Of a DNA stretch of 64,000 bases, positions 1 through 8,185 are shown piece after piece. The stretch lies in NCBI RefSeq assembly GCF_008711285.1, contig NZ_VXDC01000007.1, forward strand, positions 273,652 through 337,651, given 5' to 3'. Position 1 is the first letter of the stretch, and each line of letters begins with the position of its first letter. A model generated the notes under the pieces. The model was not told the origin of the DNA, ran no database searches, and saw only the letters and a program-made list of their open reading frames with translations. The stretch comes from Roseibium aquae (GTDB lineage: Bacteria; Pseudomonadota; Alphaproteobacteria; Rhizobiales; Stappiaceae). The translations under genes were made by a program, and so were the position numbers.

Positions 1-1
1 A

Positions 2-520
2 TTGCCCTCCTTGGACAGGCAGCGACATCCGGTCCCAAAGATTGAGCGCACTCTTGTTCGAGAGCTGGTCGCCTGTGTAAACCATGGCCGCCGACTCATA
101 GATGACCGAAGGCAGATAATCGCTCAGGATGTAGGGAAGTTCGGATGTTTCCAGCGTCGTCAAGGCGGTCAACTGGATGCTTCTTGAAACCTGGCGGACG
201 AAGTCCCGTGCGTGCCGGATCGAGCGGCTGACGGAAGGTTCCTGCAAAAAGGCCTGAAACGTCAGATTGGCCCGTTCTGTCTCAAGCTTCGTCAGGCCGA
301 GGTTCGAAAGGGATGGGACCGCCCCGGGAAGCGTGCTGGAAGGGCCGGCCAGTCTCCGCTCCATCAGCGGTCCCAACTCGGCAATGGCGGATAGCCCGTC
401 CAGGGCGCGATCGAGCCGCTCGACCTCGCTCAAGGACGCGCGGACCCACAAGGTGGCGAAGAGAAGACTTGGCCCCAGCAGAAAAAGGATGATTCCAGTC
501 AACCATCCGCGAAGTTTCAC
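2..520 (-). CDS. N-terminal part of a membrane-anchored sensor-like protein (cut by window edge)
   Basis: The reverse strand has an open frame of 173 codons that runs off the window start. It begins with GTG at 520 behind a GGGAGCGGG ribosome-binding sequence. The first residues are MKLRGWLTGIILFLLGPSLL, a short basic tip followed by one hydrophobic helix. A hydrophilic region follows, rich in Leu, Glu and Arg, which reads like the extracytoplasmic sensing part of a chemoreceptor, kinase or diguanylate cyclase. No output domain is visible because the C-terminus is missing, so the family is not assigned. It is transcribed divergently from aroC. Confidence 0.6.
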   Translation of the reverse strand, partial: MKLRGWLTGIILFLLGPSLLFATLWVRASLSEVERLDRALDGLSAIAELGPLMERRLAGPSSTLPGAVPSLSNLGLTKLETERANLTFQAFLQEPSVSRSIRHARDFVRQVSRSIQLTALTTLETSELPYILSDYLPSVIYESAAMVYTGDQLSNKSALNLWDRMSLPVQGGQ

Positions 521-809
521 GTTTTCCCGCTCCCAGGGTGGACAGAACTTGAGACGATGATGGCGGGTGTCGCTTAATATTTCCCGAAGGCAGACGGATG
601 CACGGCAGAAAAACAACGCCAGCAAAAGAATTTGAAGATCCGTGATCGGGCCGGCTGGAATTGGTTGAAGGGGACGTCCGAAGAGACTTCGGTTGGGCCT
701 ATGTGCCGTTTTGCCCCCCGGGATCGATCCGGGTGGCCTTGTCCGTTCCGCCGGTTTGCCTTATCGCTGACGGCCATTCGTGTTTCGAGAACCGCGGGAA
801 AGCTGAGGC

Positions 810-1901
810 ATGTCGCACAACACTTTTGGCCATCTGTTTCGTGTCACGACTTGGGGCGAGAGCCATGGGCCGGCCATTGGCTGTGTTGTGGACGGATGCC
901 CTCCGCTGGTGCCGCTGACAGAGGCCGGCATCCAGGTGTTCATGGACAGGCGCAAGCCGGGCCAGTCCAGGTTCACCACGCAGCGCCGGGAACCGGACGA
1001 GGTGAAGATTCTGTCGGGCGTCATGATGGATGACGACGGTGTCCAGAAGACCACCGGCACGCCGATTTCGCTGATTGTGGAAAACACCGACCAGCGCTCC
1101 AAGGATTATTCGGAGATCAAGGACCGGTTCCGGCCCGGGCATGCGGACTACACATATCTCGAAAAATACGGGATCCGCGATTATCGCGGCGGCGGGCGAT
1201 CCTCCGCGCGCGAAACCGCGATGCGCGTGGCGGCGGGAGCCGTGGCCAGGCAAGTCCTGACCGGCGTCACCATCCGCGGCGCATTGATCCAGATCGGCGA
1301 GCATCGGATCAACCGGTCCAATTGGGATTGGGCCGAAGTGGACAACAATCCGTTCTTTTGTCCGGACAAGGCCGCAGCCGAAGCCTGGGCCGACTACCTC
1401 GATGCCGTTCGAAAGCAGGGGTCTTCGGTCGGGGCGGTCATTGAGATCGTGGCGGAAGGCGTGCCCGCCGGATGGGGAGCGCCGCTTTACGGCAAGCTCG
1501 ATACGGACCTGGCGGCGGCAATGATGTCGATCAATGCCGTAAAAGGCGTCGAGATCGGCAATGGGTTCGAGGCCGCGGGTCTGACCGGAGAAGCCAACGC
1601 GGATGAAATGCGCATGGGCGCGGACGGCCGGCCGGCGTTTTTGAGCAACAATGCCGGTGGCGTTCTGGGCGGGATCTCCAACGGAGATCCGCTGGTGGTC
1701 CGCTTCGCGGTCAAGCCGACCTCATCCATTCTGACCGACCGGAAATCGGTCACGCGGGATGGGGAGGAGGTGGATGTACGGACCAAGGGCCGTCACGATC
1801 CGTGTGTCGGAATCCGGGCCGTTCCGGTTGGAGAAGCCATGATAGCTTGTGTGCTGGCCGATCATCTGCTCCGCCATCGCGGTCAGGTTGGCGGCGGCTG
1901 A
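810..1901 (+). CDS. aroC: Chorismate synthase
   Basis: This enzyme converts 5-enolpyruvylshikimate 3-phosphate to chorismate with reduced FMN, the last shared step of aromatic amino-acid synthesis. The product is 363 residues, normal for the family. Signature sequences are GESHG at residues 16-20, RPGHADYTY at 108-116 and [10 protein letters not shown] at 127-136, all in the FMN and substrate pocket, with [17 protein letters not shown] near the end. The ATG at 810 follows a purine-rich AGCTGAGG. It is a single plus-strand gene between two minus-strand units, and no terminator is obvious in the 51 bases before the convergent neighbour. Confidence 0.97.
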   Translation: MSHNTFGHLFRVTTWGESHGPAIGCVVDGCPPLVPLTEAGIQVFMDRRKPGQSRFTTQRREPDEVKILSGVMMDDDGVQKTTGTPISLIVENTDQRSKDYSEIKDRFRPGHADYTYLEKYGIRDYRGGGRSSARETAMRVAAGAVARQVLTGVTIRGALIQIGEHRINRSNWDWAEVDNNPFFCPDKAAAEAWADYLDAVRKQGSSVGAVIEIVAEGVPAGWGAPLYGKLDTDLAAAMMSINAVKGVEIGNGFEAAGLTGEANADEMRMGADGRPAFLSNNAGGVLGGISNGDPLVVRFAVKPTSSILTDRKSVTRDGEEVDVRTKGRHDPCVGIRAVPVGEAMIACVLADHLLRHRGQVGGG

Positions 1902-1952
1902 TCGGCGCCCGTCCGGTCGTTCCCTCCGAACCTTCCTTTACACCCGCGAGCC

Positions 1953-2519
1953 TCAGAACGCTCCGTAGGCGCGGATCCGATTGACGATCTCGTCGGGATC
2001 GTGGGTCAAGGTGTGCAAATCGATGGACAGCAGTGACCGTCCATGCTCCCTCTGGCTGACTTTCCAGTTCCGCATCATCAGTGTCTTCCAGAACGGGAAC
2101 TTCTGCTTCTGTGCCACGGCGGCGTCGAGAGAGCGGTTCAGTAGAACGTTCAGCTTCACCAGTTCGATGTTTCGAACGGATGTCCTGGACAGGTCGATCA
2201 TCCGGATCGACCCCCAGTCAATGAACCCGATCCGTTCCACGAACAGGCCATCCGGGTTCGCGCCCAGTTGCGGCTTGCCTTTTTCGATCATGGGATAGTG
2301 CCACAAGGCGATGCCGAGTGGTGCGAGCGCGGCAAAGGCAAGCAGGGTCTGGCCGCTTGCCAGGCCGATGGCCAGCAGCACAACGGCCAGAAAGGCGGCA
2401 CCAAACACAATTCCGGTTCCGTTCGCGCGCTCGAAGCCGATCGCAAACGGAGCGGGCCCCCGTGTTGCCTCGTCGCCGTCAAATGGATCCACGCCGCCCT
2501 TCTTCTGCGCTACAGCCAT
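1953..2519 (-). CDS. Small membrane protein, function unknown
   Basis: The product is 188 residues. About 30 polar residues come first, then two closely spaced hydrophobic segments at roughly 34-55 and 58-76, then a soluble C-terminal half of about 110 residues. The C-terminal half contains the strand-like phrase GFIDWGSIRMIDLSRTS, reminiscent of membrane-linked PH-like (bPH/YdbT-like) proteins, although I cannot assign a family firmly. It starts 12 bases after the ribB stop on the same strand and is probably the last gene of that operon. Nothing in the sequence links it directly to riboflavin synthesis. Confidence 0.75.
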   Translation of the reverse strand: MAVAQKKGGVDPFDGDEATRGPAPFAIGFERANGTGIVFGAAFLAVVLLAIGLASGQTLLAFAALAPLGIALWHYPMIEKGKPQLGANPDGLFVERIGFIDWGSIRMIDLSRTSVRNIELVKLNVLLNRSLDAAVAQKQKFPFWKTLMMRNWKVSQREHGRSLLSIDLHTLTHDPDEIVNRIRAYGAF

Positions 2520-2531
2520 GTCGCCCCCATG

Positions 2532-3851
2532 TCAGGTGTCGATGATTTCCGTGCCCTCGATTTTGATATCGAACCCCTCTAAACCCACATAGTGGCGTTC
2601 TTTCGAAGACAGCAATTGGATCGAGGCCACGCCAAGGTCCTTCAAAATCTGGGCGCCAAGACCAATTTCGCGCCATTGTTCCTCACGAACCTTGGCCGAA
2701 GCATGCTCCTCGTTCTCGGCCGCTTCCAGATCCGTACGATTGCGCTTCGTTTGGCGGGCAACGCCAACAGAGCCTTCCCGCAGATAGACAATCACACCGC
2801 GCCCCCGATTGGCAAACAGCCGCATGATGGAATCGAGCGGAGGCTGCGGTCCGAAGACATCGTCAAGAACCGATTCAAGCTGCAACCGCACCGGCACATT
2901 ACGGCCGTCCAGAATATCGCCATACACCACCGCGACGTGGTGCATCGGGTCGTAAGGGGTTGAATAGGTCATGGCATAGGCCGGGCCGACCGGCGTTTCC
3001 ACGGGCTGCTCGGCCACTCGCTCAACCAGCCTTTCGGTGCGCTGCCGCCAGGCGATCAGGTCGGACACGGAGACCATTTTCAGATCGTGGTCCGCGGCGA
3101 AGGCGGCAACCTGATCACCGCGCTTGACCGTGCCGTCATCGTTGACGAGTTCACTGATCACGCCGACTTCCTCAAGACCGGCCAGACGGCACAGATCGAC
3201 AGCGGCTTCGGTGTGCCCGGATCGCATCAGCACACCGCCCTGTTTGGCAACCAGCGGGAAGATGTGTCCTGGGCGTACGAAGTCGTCCGCGCCGACATTG
3301 TTGTTGGCAAGTGCGCGAACGGTGGCGCAACGCTCCTCGGCGGAAATGCCGGTGGTCAGGCCGGGCCGGTAATCGACGGAAATGGTGAAGGCGGTCGCCA
3401 GCGGGGCGTCATTCGCCGAAACCATCGGGTCCAGCCGCAGGCGGCGGGCATTTTGCTGGGTCATGGGCGCGCAGATGATACCGGACGTGTGACGCACCAT
3501 GAACGCCATTTGCTCAGGCGTGATCTTGCTTGCCGCGACAATCAGATCGCCCTCGTTTTCCCGATCGTCATCGTCGGTCACGACCACGATTTCGCCACGC
3601 TCGAACGCGCGGATGGCTTCAGCGACACGGGTCTGGGACACGGGATGCTCCTTGGTTGTGGAAAGGCCTAGAAAATCATTGGGAGTGACCGCGCCGTTGG
3701 TCGCCGCCGCGATCTTGCGCGCCATGTCGCGCGAGACCCATGCGTTGGGATCGTTGCAAAGCGCGGTCACGGATGCAGGAGACAGGTTGGCCCGGCGCGC
3801 GAAGGCGCTGCGGGTTTCCCCATTCTGCAAGAGCCAATGATCAAGTTTCAT
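2532..3851 (-). CDS. ribB: 3,4-dihydroxy-2-butanone 4-phosphate synthase with N-terminal HTH and degenerate RibA-like C-terminus
   Basis: Residues about 8-65 form a Cro/XRE-like helix-turn-helix (ARRANLSPASVTALCND, then VSRDMARKIAAAT). Residues about 73-270 are DHBP synthase, which makes the four-carbon precursor of riboflavin from ribulose 5-phosphate; the acidic signature TDDDDRENEGDLI lies at 92-104. Residues about 275-439 resemble GTP cyclohydrolase II but lack its cysteine-rich zinc site (GDVFGSxRCDCG type): the matching stretch reads LDDVFGPQPPLDSI. So RibB activity is likely and RibA activity is not. I chose ATG 3851 behind ACAGGG; an in-frame GTG lies at 3872. The gene follows a methyltransferase gene by about 70 bases on the same strand. 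Confidence 0.93.
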   Translation of the reverse strand: MKLDHWLLQNGETRSAFARRANLSPASVTALCNDPNAWVSRDMARKIAAATNGAVTPNDFLGLSTTKEHPVSQTRVAEAIRAFERGEIVVVTDDDDRENEGDLIVAASKITPEQMAFMVRHTSGIICAPMTQQNARRLRLDPMVSANDAPLATAFTISVDYRPGLTTGISAEERCATVRALANNNVGADDFVRPGHIFPLVAKQGGVLMRSGHTEAAVDLCRLAGLEEVGVISELVNDDGTVKRGDQVAAFAADHDLKMVSVSDLIAWRQRTERLVERVAEQPVETPVGPAYAMTYSTPYDPMHHVAVVYGDILDGRNVPVRLQLESVLDDVFGPQPPLDSIMRLFANRGRGVIVYLREGSVGVARQTKRNRTDLEAAENEEHASAKVREEQWREIGLGAQILKDLGVASIQLLSSKERHYVGLEGFDIKIEGTEIIDT

Positions 3852-3920
3852 GAGCCCTGTGTAGGCCGTCACGCTGCCGGCCGCAAGGAAAAGATTTCAG
3901 TGATACTGAATTTTCGGGTC

Positions 3921-5039
3921 TCAGTGCTTGGTGAATTCAGCAATCCTGGAAACAAAGGCCGGTTCGACGGAGCGCTGGACCAATCCGGCCTGCCGGCCGA
4001 TGTCCTCGAAATCCTCTTTCAGGTAGGACATGTAATAGGGCTCGTGAAACAGTTGCGGGAAAAGCGTCAGGAGCCCGTCATAGCCGGGCACGTCGCCGGT
4101 TTGCAGGCTGTCGACAAAGAGAAACGATCCGCCGGGCTTGAGAACCCGCGCGACTTCGGCAAACACCTGCCGCCGGATCTTGGGCGGCAACTCGTGGAAC
4201 AGATAGACGCAGGACACCACGTCCAGGCTGTTGCTGGCAAAGGGGAGCTCCTCGGCCTTCGCGGTCAGGAACGCAGCCCGCCGGTTGGCCAGACGTTTGC
4301 AGGCCACAGTCAGGTAGGGCTCGGACAGGTCCAGTCCCACACCGCGCAGGCGCGGAAACGCCGACAGGGCCGGGCCAAGCAGCCCGCTTGTTCCGCAGGC
4401 AAGATCGACATACGCCAGTTTGCGCTGGTCTTTTTCGCGAATGATCCGGGAAAAGGGTACCAGCGCGCGCCGCCGCATCGCGGCGGTGGCGCCGGAAAAC
4501 AGCACATCCACCTGAAAATCGTAGAGCTTGGCGCTGTCTTCGGACAGCCAGCCGTCGGTCTGGTAGTGGAAGTTCTGCCGGTAGTAGCGGGGCAGGGTGT
4601 CGGGAAACCGGTCGCGGTCTTCAAAGACTTCCTGATGCGCGCCGGTCGCCCGGCGCCGGGCAACCTCCGGCACGTCCTTCAAAAAGGCGCGGCTTGTTTG
4701 AAGCAGTTCGGCAGGGGTCATCGAGCCGTCGGCGGGCAGCGGATAATCGCCGCGCTCGACCGAGGCGAGGTCATCGGAAAAAAGCCTGGCGATGTCACGC
4801 AGCATCCGCCGCTGGCTCGGCACCGGTCCGTCGGGCACGGGTTTGGGGACAGGCGGCAGATCTTTCTGGATGCGCTGGTTGATCCGCCGCATCGCTTCCG
4901 AGTGGAGTGTGTACAGGACAACGCGGCTGCCCTGGTGAACCGCGTACCGCGCGCGCCGGGCAAAGGACAAGACGTCGATGGAACGCCGCGAGGGCCGCCG
5001 TCCGGCGGCGGTCGCGTCAAGGGATGAAACCTCTTCCAT
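3921..5039 (-). CDS. Class I SAM-dependent methyltransferase
   Basis: The product is 372 residues. The first 200 are a basic, mostly helical extension. A Rossmann methyltransferase fold follows, with motif I YVDLACGTSGLLG (about 215-227), acidic loop GVGLDLSEPYL, LDVVSCVYLFHELP and the post-strand phrase VARVLKPGGSFLFVDS. These resemble UbiE/COG2226-type enzymes. The substrate is unknown; a small molecule or quinone-like substrate is more likely than RNA because RNA-binding motifs are absent. The gene starts 7 bases after the rRNA methyltransferase stop, so the two are almost certainly co-transcribed. Confidence 0.85.
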   Translation of the reverse strand: MEEVSSLDATAAGRRPSRRSIDVLSFARRARYAVHQGSRVVLYTLHSEAMRRINQRIQKDLPPVPKPVPDGPVPSQRRMLRDIARLFSDDLASVERGDYPLPADGSMTPAELLQTSRAFLKDVPEVARRRATGAHQEVFEDRDRFPDTLPRYYRQNFHYQTDGWLSEDSAKLYDFQVDVLFSGATAAMRRRALVPFSRIIREKDQRKLAYVDLACGTSGLLGPALSAFPRLRGVGLDLSEPYLTVACKRLANRRAAFLTAKAEELPFASNSLDVVSCVYLFHELPPKIRRQVFAEVARVLKPGGSFLFVDSLQTGDVPGYDGLLTLFPQLFHEPYYMSYLKEDFEDIGRQAGLVQRSVEPAFVSRIAEFTKH

Positions 5040-5046
5040 GGGCGGG

Positions 5047-6276
5047 CTACCTGGTCAGAACAGCGACCACTTCAATATGGGGCGAAAACACGAACTGGTC
5101 CACTGGCGTGACAGTTTGCAGCACGTAGCCGCCATCGATGAGGATCCGCAGGTCGCGCGCCAGAGTGGCCGGATTGCAGGACACGGCAATCACGGTCTTG
5201 ACCTCCGATCCGGCAAGCTGGGCAGCCTGGGCCTGCGCGCCGGTCCGGGGCGGATCGAAGACAACGGCTTCGAAATGCGCCAGCTCTTCGCGGACCAGCG
5301 GGCTGCGGAACAGATCCCGCCGGGTTGTCTTCAGGGTCTTCAAACCCTGGGCCCGGCGGATCGCCTGGTCCATCGCCTTCAGCGCCGCGGCGTCCCCCTC
5401 GACAGCGTGCACCTTGGCCTGACGGGCCAGATGCAGTGCGAACGTGCCCGAACCGCTGAACAGATCGGCGACGGTTTTTGCCGTGCCGGCACCTTTCAGC
5501 ACCATGGCGACGAGCGCCTGTTCGCCCTCCAGTGTCGCTTGCGTGAAGCCGCCCGGCGGCGGGACCAGCGCGGCCCCGCCCATGTCGAGCATCGGGGGGC
5601 GGATTTCAATCAGGGTTTCGCCATTCACGGACAGCCGCGCCCAGTCGGCTTCGGCCGCAAGGCGGGAGACAGCCGGGATTGTCTTGTCATAGCTCTTGTC
5701 GGCCTTCTCGACCGTCACGTCGAGGCCGGCGGTTGTCGCCAGGACCGTCACGCGCATCTCATCCTTTTTGGGCAACAGTTGCCCGGCGAGGCGCTTCAGA
5801 TCCGGCAGCGCGCCGACAATCGCGGGATCCAGCACCGGGCATTCGGAAATGTCCACCAGCTTGTGGCTGGCCTTTTCGTGGTATCCCAGAACCGTGTGGC
5901 GTCCGGCGCGGACGGCGCTGAACACCGCGCGCCGCCGGGTCCCGGGATCTCCGGAAACGATAGGCTCGACGGGGTGGTCGATGCCTCTGTCCGAAAGGGC
6001 TTTCGAGACGAGCGCCCGCTTCCAATCGTCATAGGCTTCTTTGCGAAGATGCTGCACCGCGCATCCGCCGCAGGCCTCGAAGTGACGGCACACGGGGGCA
6101 ACACGGTCCGGGCTCGGCGTGAGAATGCGGACATTGCGCGCACGGTCGCCATCGACTGCGGCGTCGATGGTTTCGCCGGGAAGCGCGCCGGGCACAAAGA
6201 TGGGGCCGGTATCGGCAAGGGCCACGCCGTCGCCGCGATGGCCGAGATGATCGATGGTAAGTCTCAAAGGATCCAT
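5047..6276 (-). CDS. TrmA/RumA-family 5-methyluridine RNA methyltransferase
   Basis: The product, 409 residues, is predicted to make m5U in 23S rRNA (RlmC/RlmD type). An N-terminal TRAM-like beta barrel (residues 1-55) is followed by four cysteines in the usual iron-sulfur spacing (C63, C69, C72, C146). The catalytic domain carries VADLFSGSGTFALHLAR for SAM binding, FDPPRTGA, and the nucleophile loop SCNPATLARDL with C367. The end (HIEVVAVL) includes the conserved glutamate. Whether it acts on U747, U1939 or another site cannot be told. It heads the minus-strand run with the next methyltransferase gene, and possibly ribB. Confidence 0.93.
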   Translation of the reverse strand: MDPLRLTIDHLGHRGDGVALADTGPIFVPGALPGETIDAAVDGDRARNVRILTPSPDRVAPVCRHFEACGGCAVQHLRKEAYDDWKRALVSKALSDRGIDHPVEPIVSGDPGTRRRAVFSAVRAGRHTVLGYHEKASHKLVDISECPVLDPAIVGALPDLKRLAGQLLPKKDEMRVTVLATTAGLDVTVEKADKSYDKTIPAVSRLAAEADWARLSVNGETLIEIRPPMLDMGGAALVPPPGGFTQATLEGEQALVAMVLKGAGTAKTVADLFSGSGTFALHLARQAKVHAVEGDAAALKAMDQAIRRAQGLKTLKTTRRDLFRSPLVREELAHFEAVVFDPPRTGAQAQAAQLAGSEVKTVIAVSCNPATLARDLRILIDGGYVLQTVTPVDQFVFSPHIEVVAVLTR

Positions 6277-6337
6277 GGCTGACCGTTAGCCGCGCTCCGG
6301 TCCATGTGCAAGGCGTAAACGGTCCGCCGTCGCCATT

Positions 6338-6358
6338 GCCCCGGCTTGATGCCGGGGC
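6338..6358. repeat. GC-rich perfect hairpin, 8-bp arms
   Basis: GCCCCGGC and GCCGGGGC are separated by TTGAT in the 101-base gap between two minus-strand genes. No run of T follows on either strand, so it is a poor intrinsic terminator. It may be a dispersed palindromic repeat, or an RNA-stabilising hairpin at the 3' end of the secreted-protein transcript region. Confidence 0.5.
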
Positions 6359-6377
6359 CGCGTACGTGCCCCTTGGT

Positions 6378-7175
6378 TTAGTCCCAATGATTGCAATTGA
6401 CCGAACCGCTGGCTGAGCGGACGAAGTTGGTCACCGCCGGACTGTCGTCGAGCCAGATGACGTCGATGTCAAAGGCGCAGGAACAGTCCGGGTTTTCGCC
6501 GCCCGAACCGCGGACGAATGAGAGGAACCGGTATTCCCAGCTCGCATTCTCGTCGTGTCCGTCCTTGGCCTGATCCGTGTTGTCCCACCATTGCACGCCG
6601 CCATCGGTCTGGCCGATGATCACCTGGCCGCTGTCGGATTGGTAGTTGTCGCCGCCATAGGTGTAGCGGCCGTTGGCCCGGCTTCCGGCTGCGGGAAAAG
6701 CGTTGTCCTCATCGTTGTCGATGGTTGTCAGGTAGGTTCCGAAATCCTGGTCTCCGTCCAGTGTTGTCGGATTGATGTCCGGGATGTCCGCGCCCATATT
6801 GCTGGTGATGGACAGCTGCAGGATTTGTCCGGCTGTGCATTGCGCGCCATCGCTGCCTCCGGCGTAGTCCGCCTCCACCTTGAAGCCGGTCTTTTGTTCA
6901 AGGGCGACTTCCGAATTCACCCCGGTCGGACATATGTAGATATAGGCAAAACCCTGGCAGGCCGTTCCCGGACCGACATCCTGTCTGGCCGTGCACTCCG
7001 GAAACCCGTTGTCGGGACCGGCGTCTGCGCCGATCGGGAACCAATTGTTCGAGCAAATGTCCTGCGGGCCGGCGAATGTTACCGACATGCCGGTACAGCC
7101 GCAATCGGCCGCAACTGGCGTGGACAGGGCAAGCGCGAGCGCGCCTGCGCCGATGAAAAGAATCCGGATTTGCAT
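6378..7175 (-). CDS. Secreted cysteine-containing protein, unknown function
   Basis: The product is 265 residues and starts with a classical signal peptide (MQIRILFIGAGALALALSTP, cleavage predicted after VAA). The mature part is acidic, rich in Gly, Asp, Asn and Trp, and has about ten cysteines (CGCTG at the new N-terminus, DCSCAF near the C-terminus), suggesting several disulfides in the periplasm or outside the cell. A run of Asp/Asn-rich loops (DGDQDFGTYLTTIDNDEDN) could bind calcium. I recognise no family. Its neighbours, tlyA upstream and the rRNA methyltransferase downstream, do not explain it. Confidence 0.8.
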   Translation of the reverse strand: MQIRILFIGAGALALALSTPVAADCGCTGMSVTFAGPQDICSNNWFPIGADAGPDNGFPECTARQDVGPGTACQGFAYIYICPTGVNSEVALEQKTGFKVEADYAGGSDGAQCTAGQILQLSITSNMGADIPDINPTTLDGDQDFGTYLTTIDNDEDNAFPAAGSRANGRYTYGGDNYQSDSGQVIIGQTDGGVQWWDNTDQAKDGHDENASWEYRFLSFVRGSGGENPDCSCAFDIDVIWLDDSPAVTNFVRSASGSVNCNHWD

Positions 7176-7265
7176 TCCACATAACTCCCCATTCCGCTTC
7201 TGATCGATGAGCGGCTTTTGCCGCTCTTGCCAGAGACGCCTGGGAGACAGGCGGTGTGAAATGGG

Positions 7266-8006
7266 TCACGGGTGTTTTGTTCCGTGCAGCAACCATTCCC
7301 GGTTCCCGTCGCCGCCGGCGATCGGCGATGGAAAGAGATCCCCGGCGGTCCAGTCCGCCGCGGTGTCGAGCCAGTCGCGCAACTCCGCGGACACGGCTTC
7401 GGCGATGGCTGGATCGACCAGCCCGCCTTTTCCCACCCGCTCCCGGCCCGCCTCGAATTGCGGCTTCACGAGAAGAACGGCTTGGGCGCCGGGCCGGGCC
7501 AGATCGAGAGCGGGGGGGAGCGCCAGTTTCAGGGAAATGAAACTCACATCGGAGACGATCAGGTCCGGGCTTTCGCCGTCGAGATCGCTGGGGCGCAGAT
7601 CCCGGGCGTTGAGCCCTTCGCGCAGATTGACGCGCGGATGGCCGCGCAAACGGGGATGAAACTGATCGGTTCCAACATCGATGGCATGAACGCGCGCCGC
7701 ACCGCGCTCCAGCAACACCTGCGTGAAGCCGCCTGTGGACGAGCCGATATCCAGACAGGTCCTGCCCGATGGATCGATGCCAAACGTCTCAAGGCCGGCA
7801 ACCAGTTTCAGCGCCGCACGGGAGACATAGGCCGCCGCCGGATCGTCCGCGGCCAGCACGGCGTTCACGGGTGTTTTGCGCGCGGGCTTGATGCAGACCG
7901 CGCCGTCGACCTGAACCGTTCCGCGCAAGATCGCGTCGCGGGCGCGAGCGCGGGTCGGAAAAATGCCTCGTGCCACGAGCAACTGGTCGAGCCGTTCGGT
8001 GCTCAT
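7266..8006 (-). CDS. tlyA: TlyA-family rRNA 2'-O-methyltransferase / hemolysin-like protein
   Basis: The product is 246 residues. An S4-like RNA-binding domain occupies residues 1-60 (ERLDQLLVARGIFPTRARAR). An FtsJ-type methyltransferase domain follows, with SRAALKL, the SAM loop CLDIGSSTGGF, DVSFISL and VKPQFEAGRE. In mycobacteria TlyA methylates 16S C1409 and 23S C1920; the target here is inferred by homology only. I start at ATG 8006 (MSTERLD, the family's usual N-terminus) rather than the longer frame, which would overlap the small gene upstream. It lies downstream of the copper-assembly genes on the same strand. Confidence 0.92.
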   Translation of the reverse strand: MSTERLDQLLVARGIFPTRARARDAILRGTVQVDGAVCIKPARKTPVNAVLAADDPAAAYVSRAALKLVAGLETFGIDPSGRTCLDIGSSTGGFTQVLLERGAARVHAIDVGTDQFHPRLRGHPRVNLREGLNARDLRPSDLDGESPDLIVSDVSFISLKLALPPALDLARPGAQAVLLVKPQFEAGRERVGKGGLVDPAIAEAVSAELRDWLDTAADWTAGDLFPSPIAGGDGNREWLLHGTKHP

Positions 8007-8035
8007 CGTGCCGGGTGTCCCGCCGCCGCGCAGGT

Positions 8036-8170
8036 CTAGAAGCAGCCGGCGATCGCCGACAACAGCCGGTCGACATAGACGCGCTCGCCAGCGTAGAGCC
8101 AAAGCATCAAGGAGGCGGTGATCAACACACCGCCTGCCAGGGCAAGTCCCGCGTAAAGGCTCGGCTGCAC
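8036..8170 (-). CDS. 44-residue single-pass membrane protein in the copper/COX assembly cluster
   Basis: A short reverse-strand frame opens with GTG at 8170 and stops with TAG at 8036-8038. It reads MQPSLYAGLALAGGVLIT, then ASLMLWLYAGERVYVDRL, ending in AGCF. The pattern is a short polar N-terminus, one hydrophobic helix of about 20 residues, and an amphipathic tail. It sits 15 bases after the SCO-like gene and 29 bases before tlyA on the same strand, so translation from the shared transcript is plausible. No family is recognised. The GTG start, the tight spacing and the clean membrane topology support a real gene, but no good ribosome-binding site stands out. Confidence 0.5.
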   Translation of the reverse strand: MQPSLYAGLALAGGVLITASLMLWLYAGERVYVDRLLSAIAGCF

Positions 8171-8185
8171 GTGGGCGAACTCCGC

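Noticed and set aside
4978..6282. 434-codon plus-strand frame opposite the rRNA methyltransferase
   Set aside because: The minus-strand gene has the full iron-sulfur and SAM motifs. The plus-strand product has no recognisable order of motifs.
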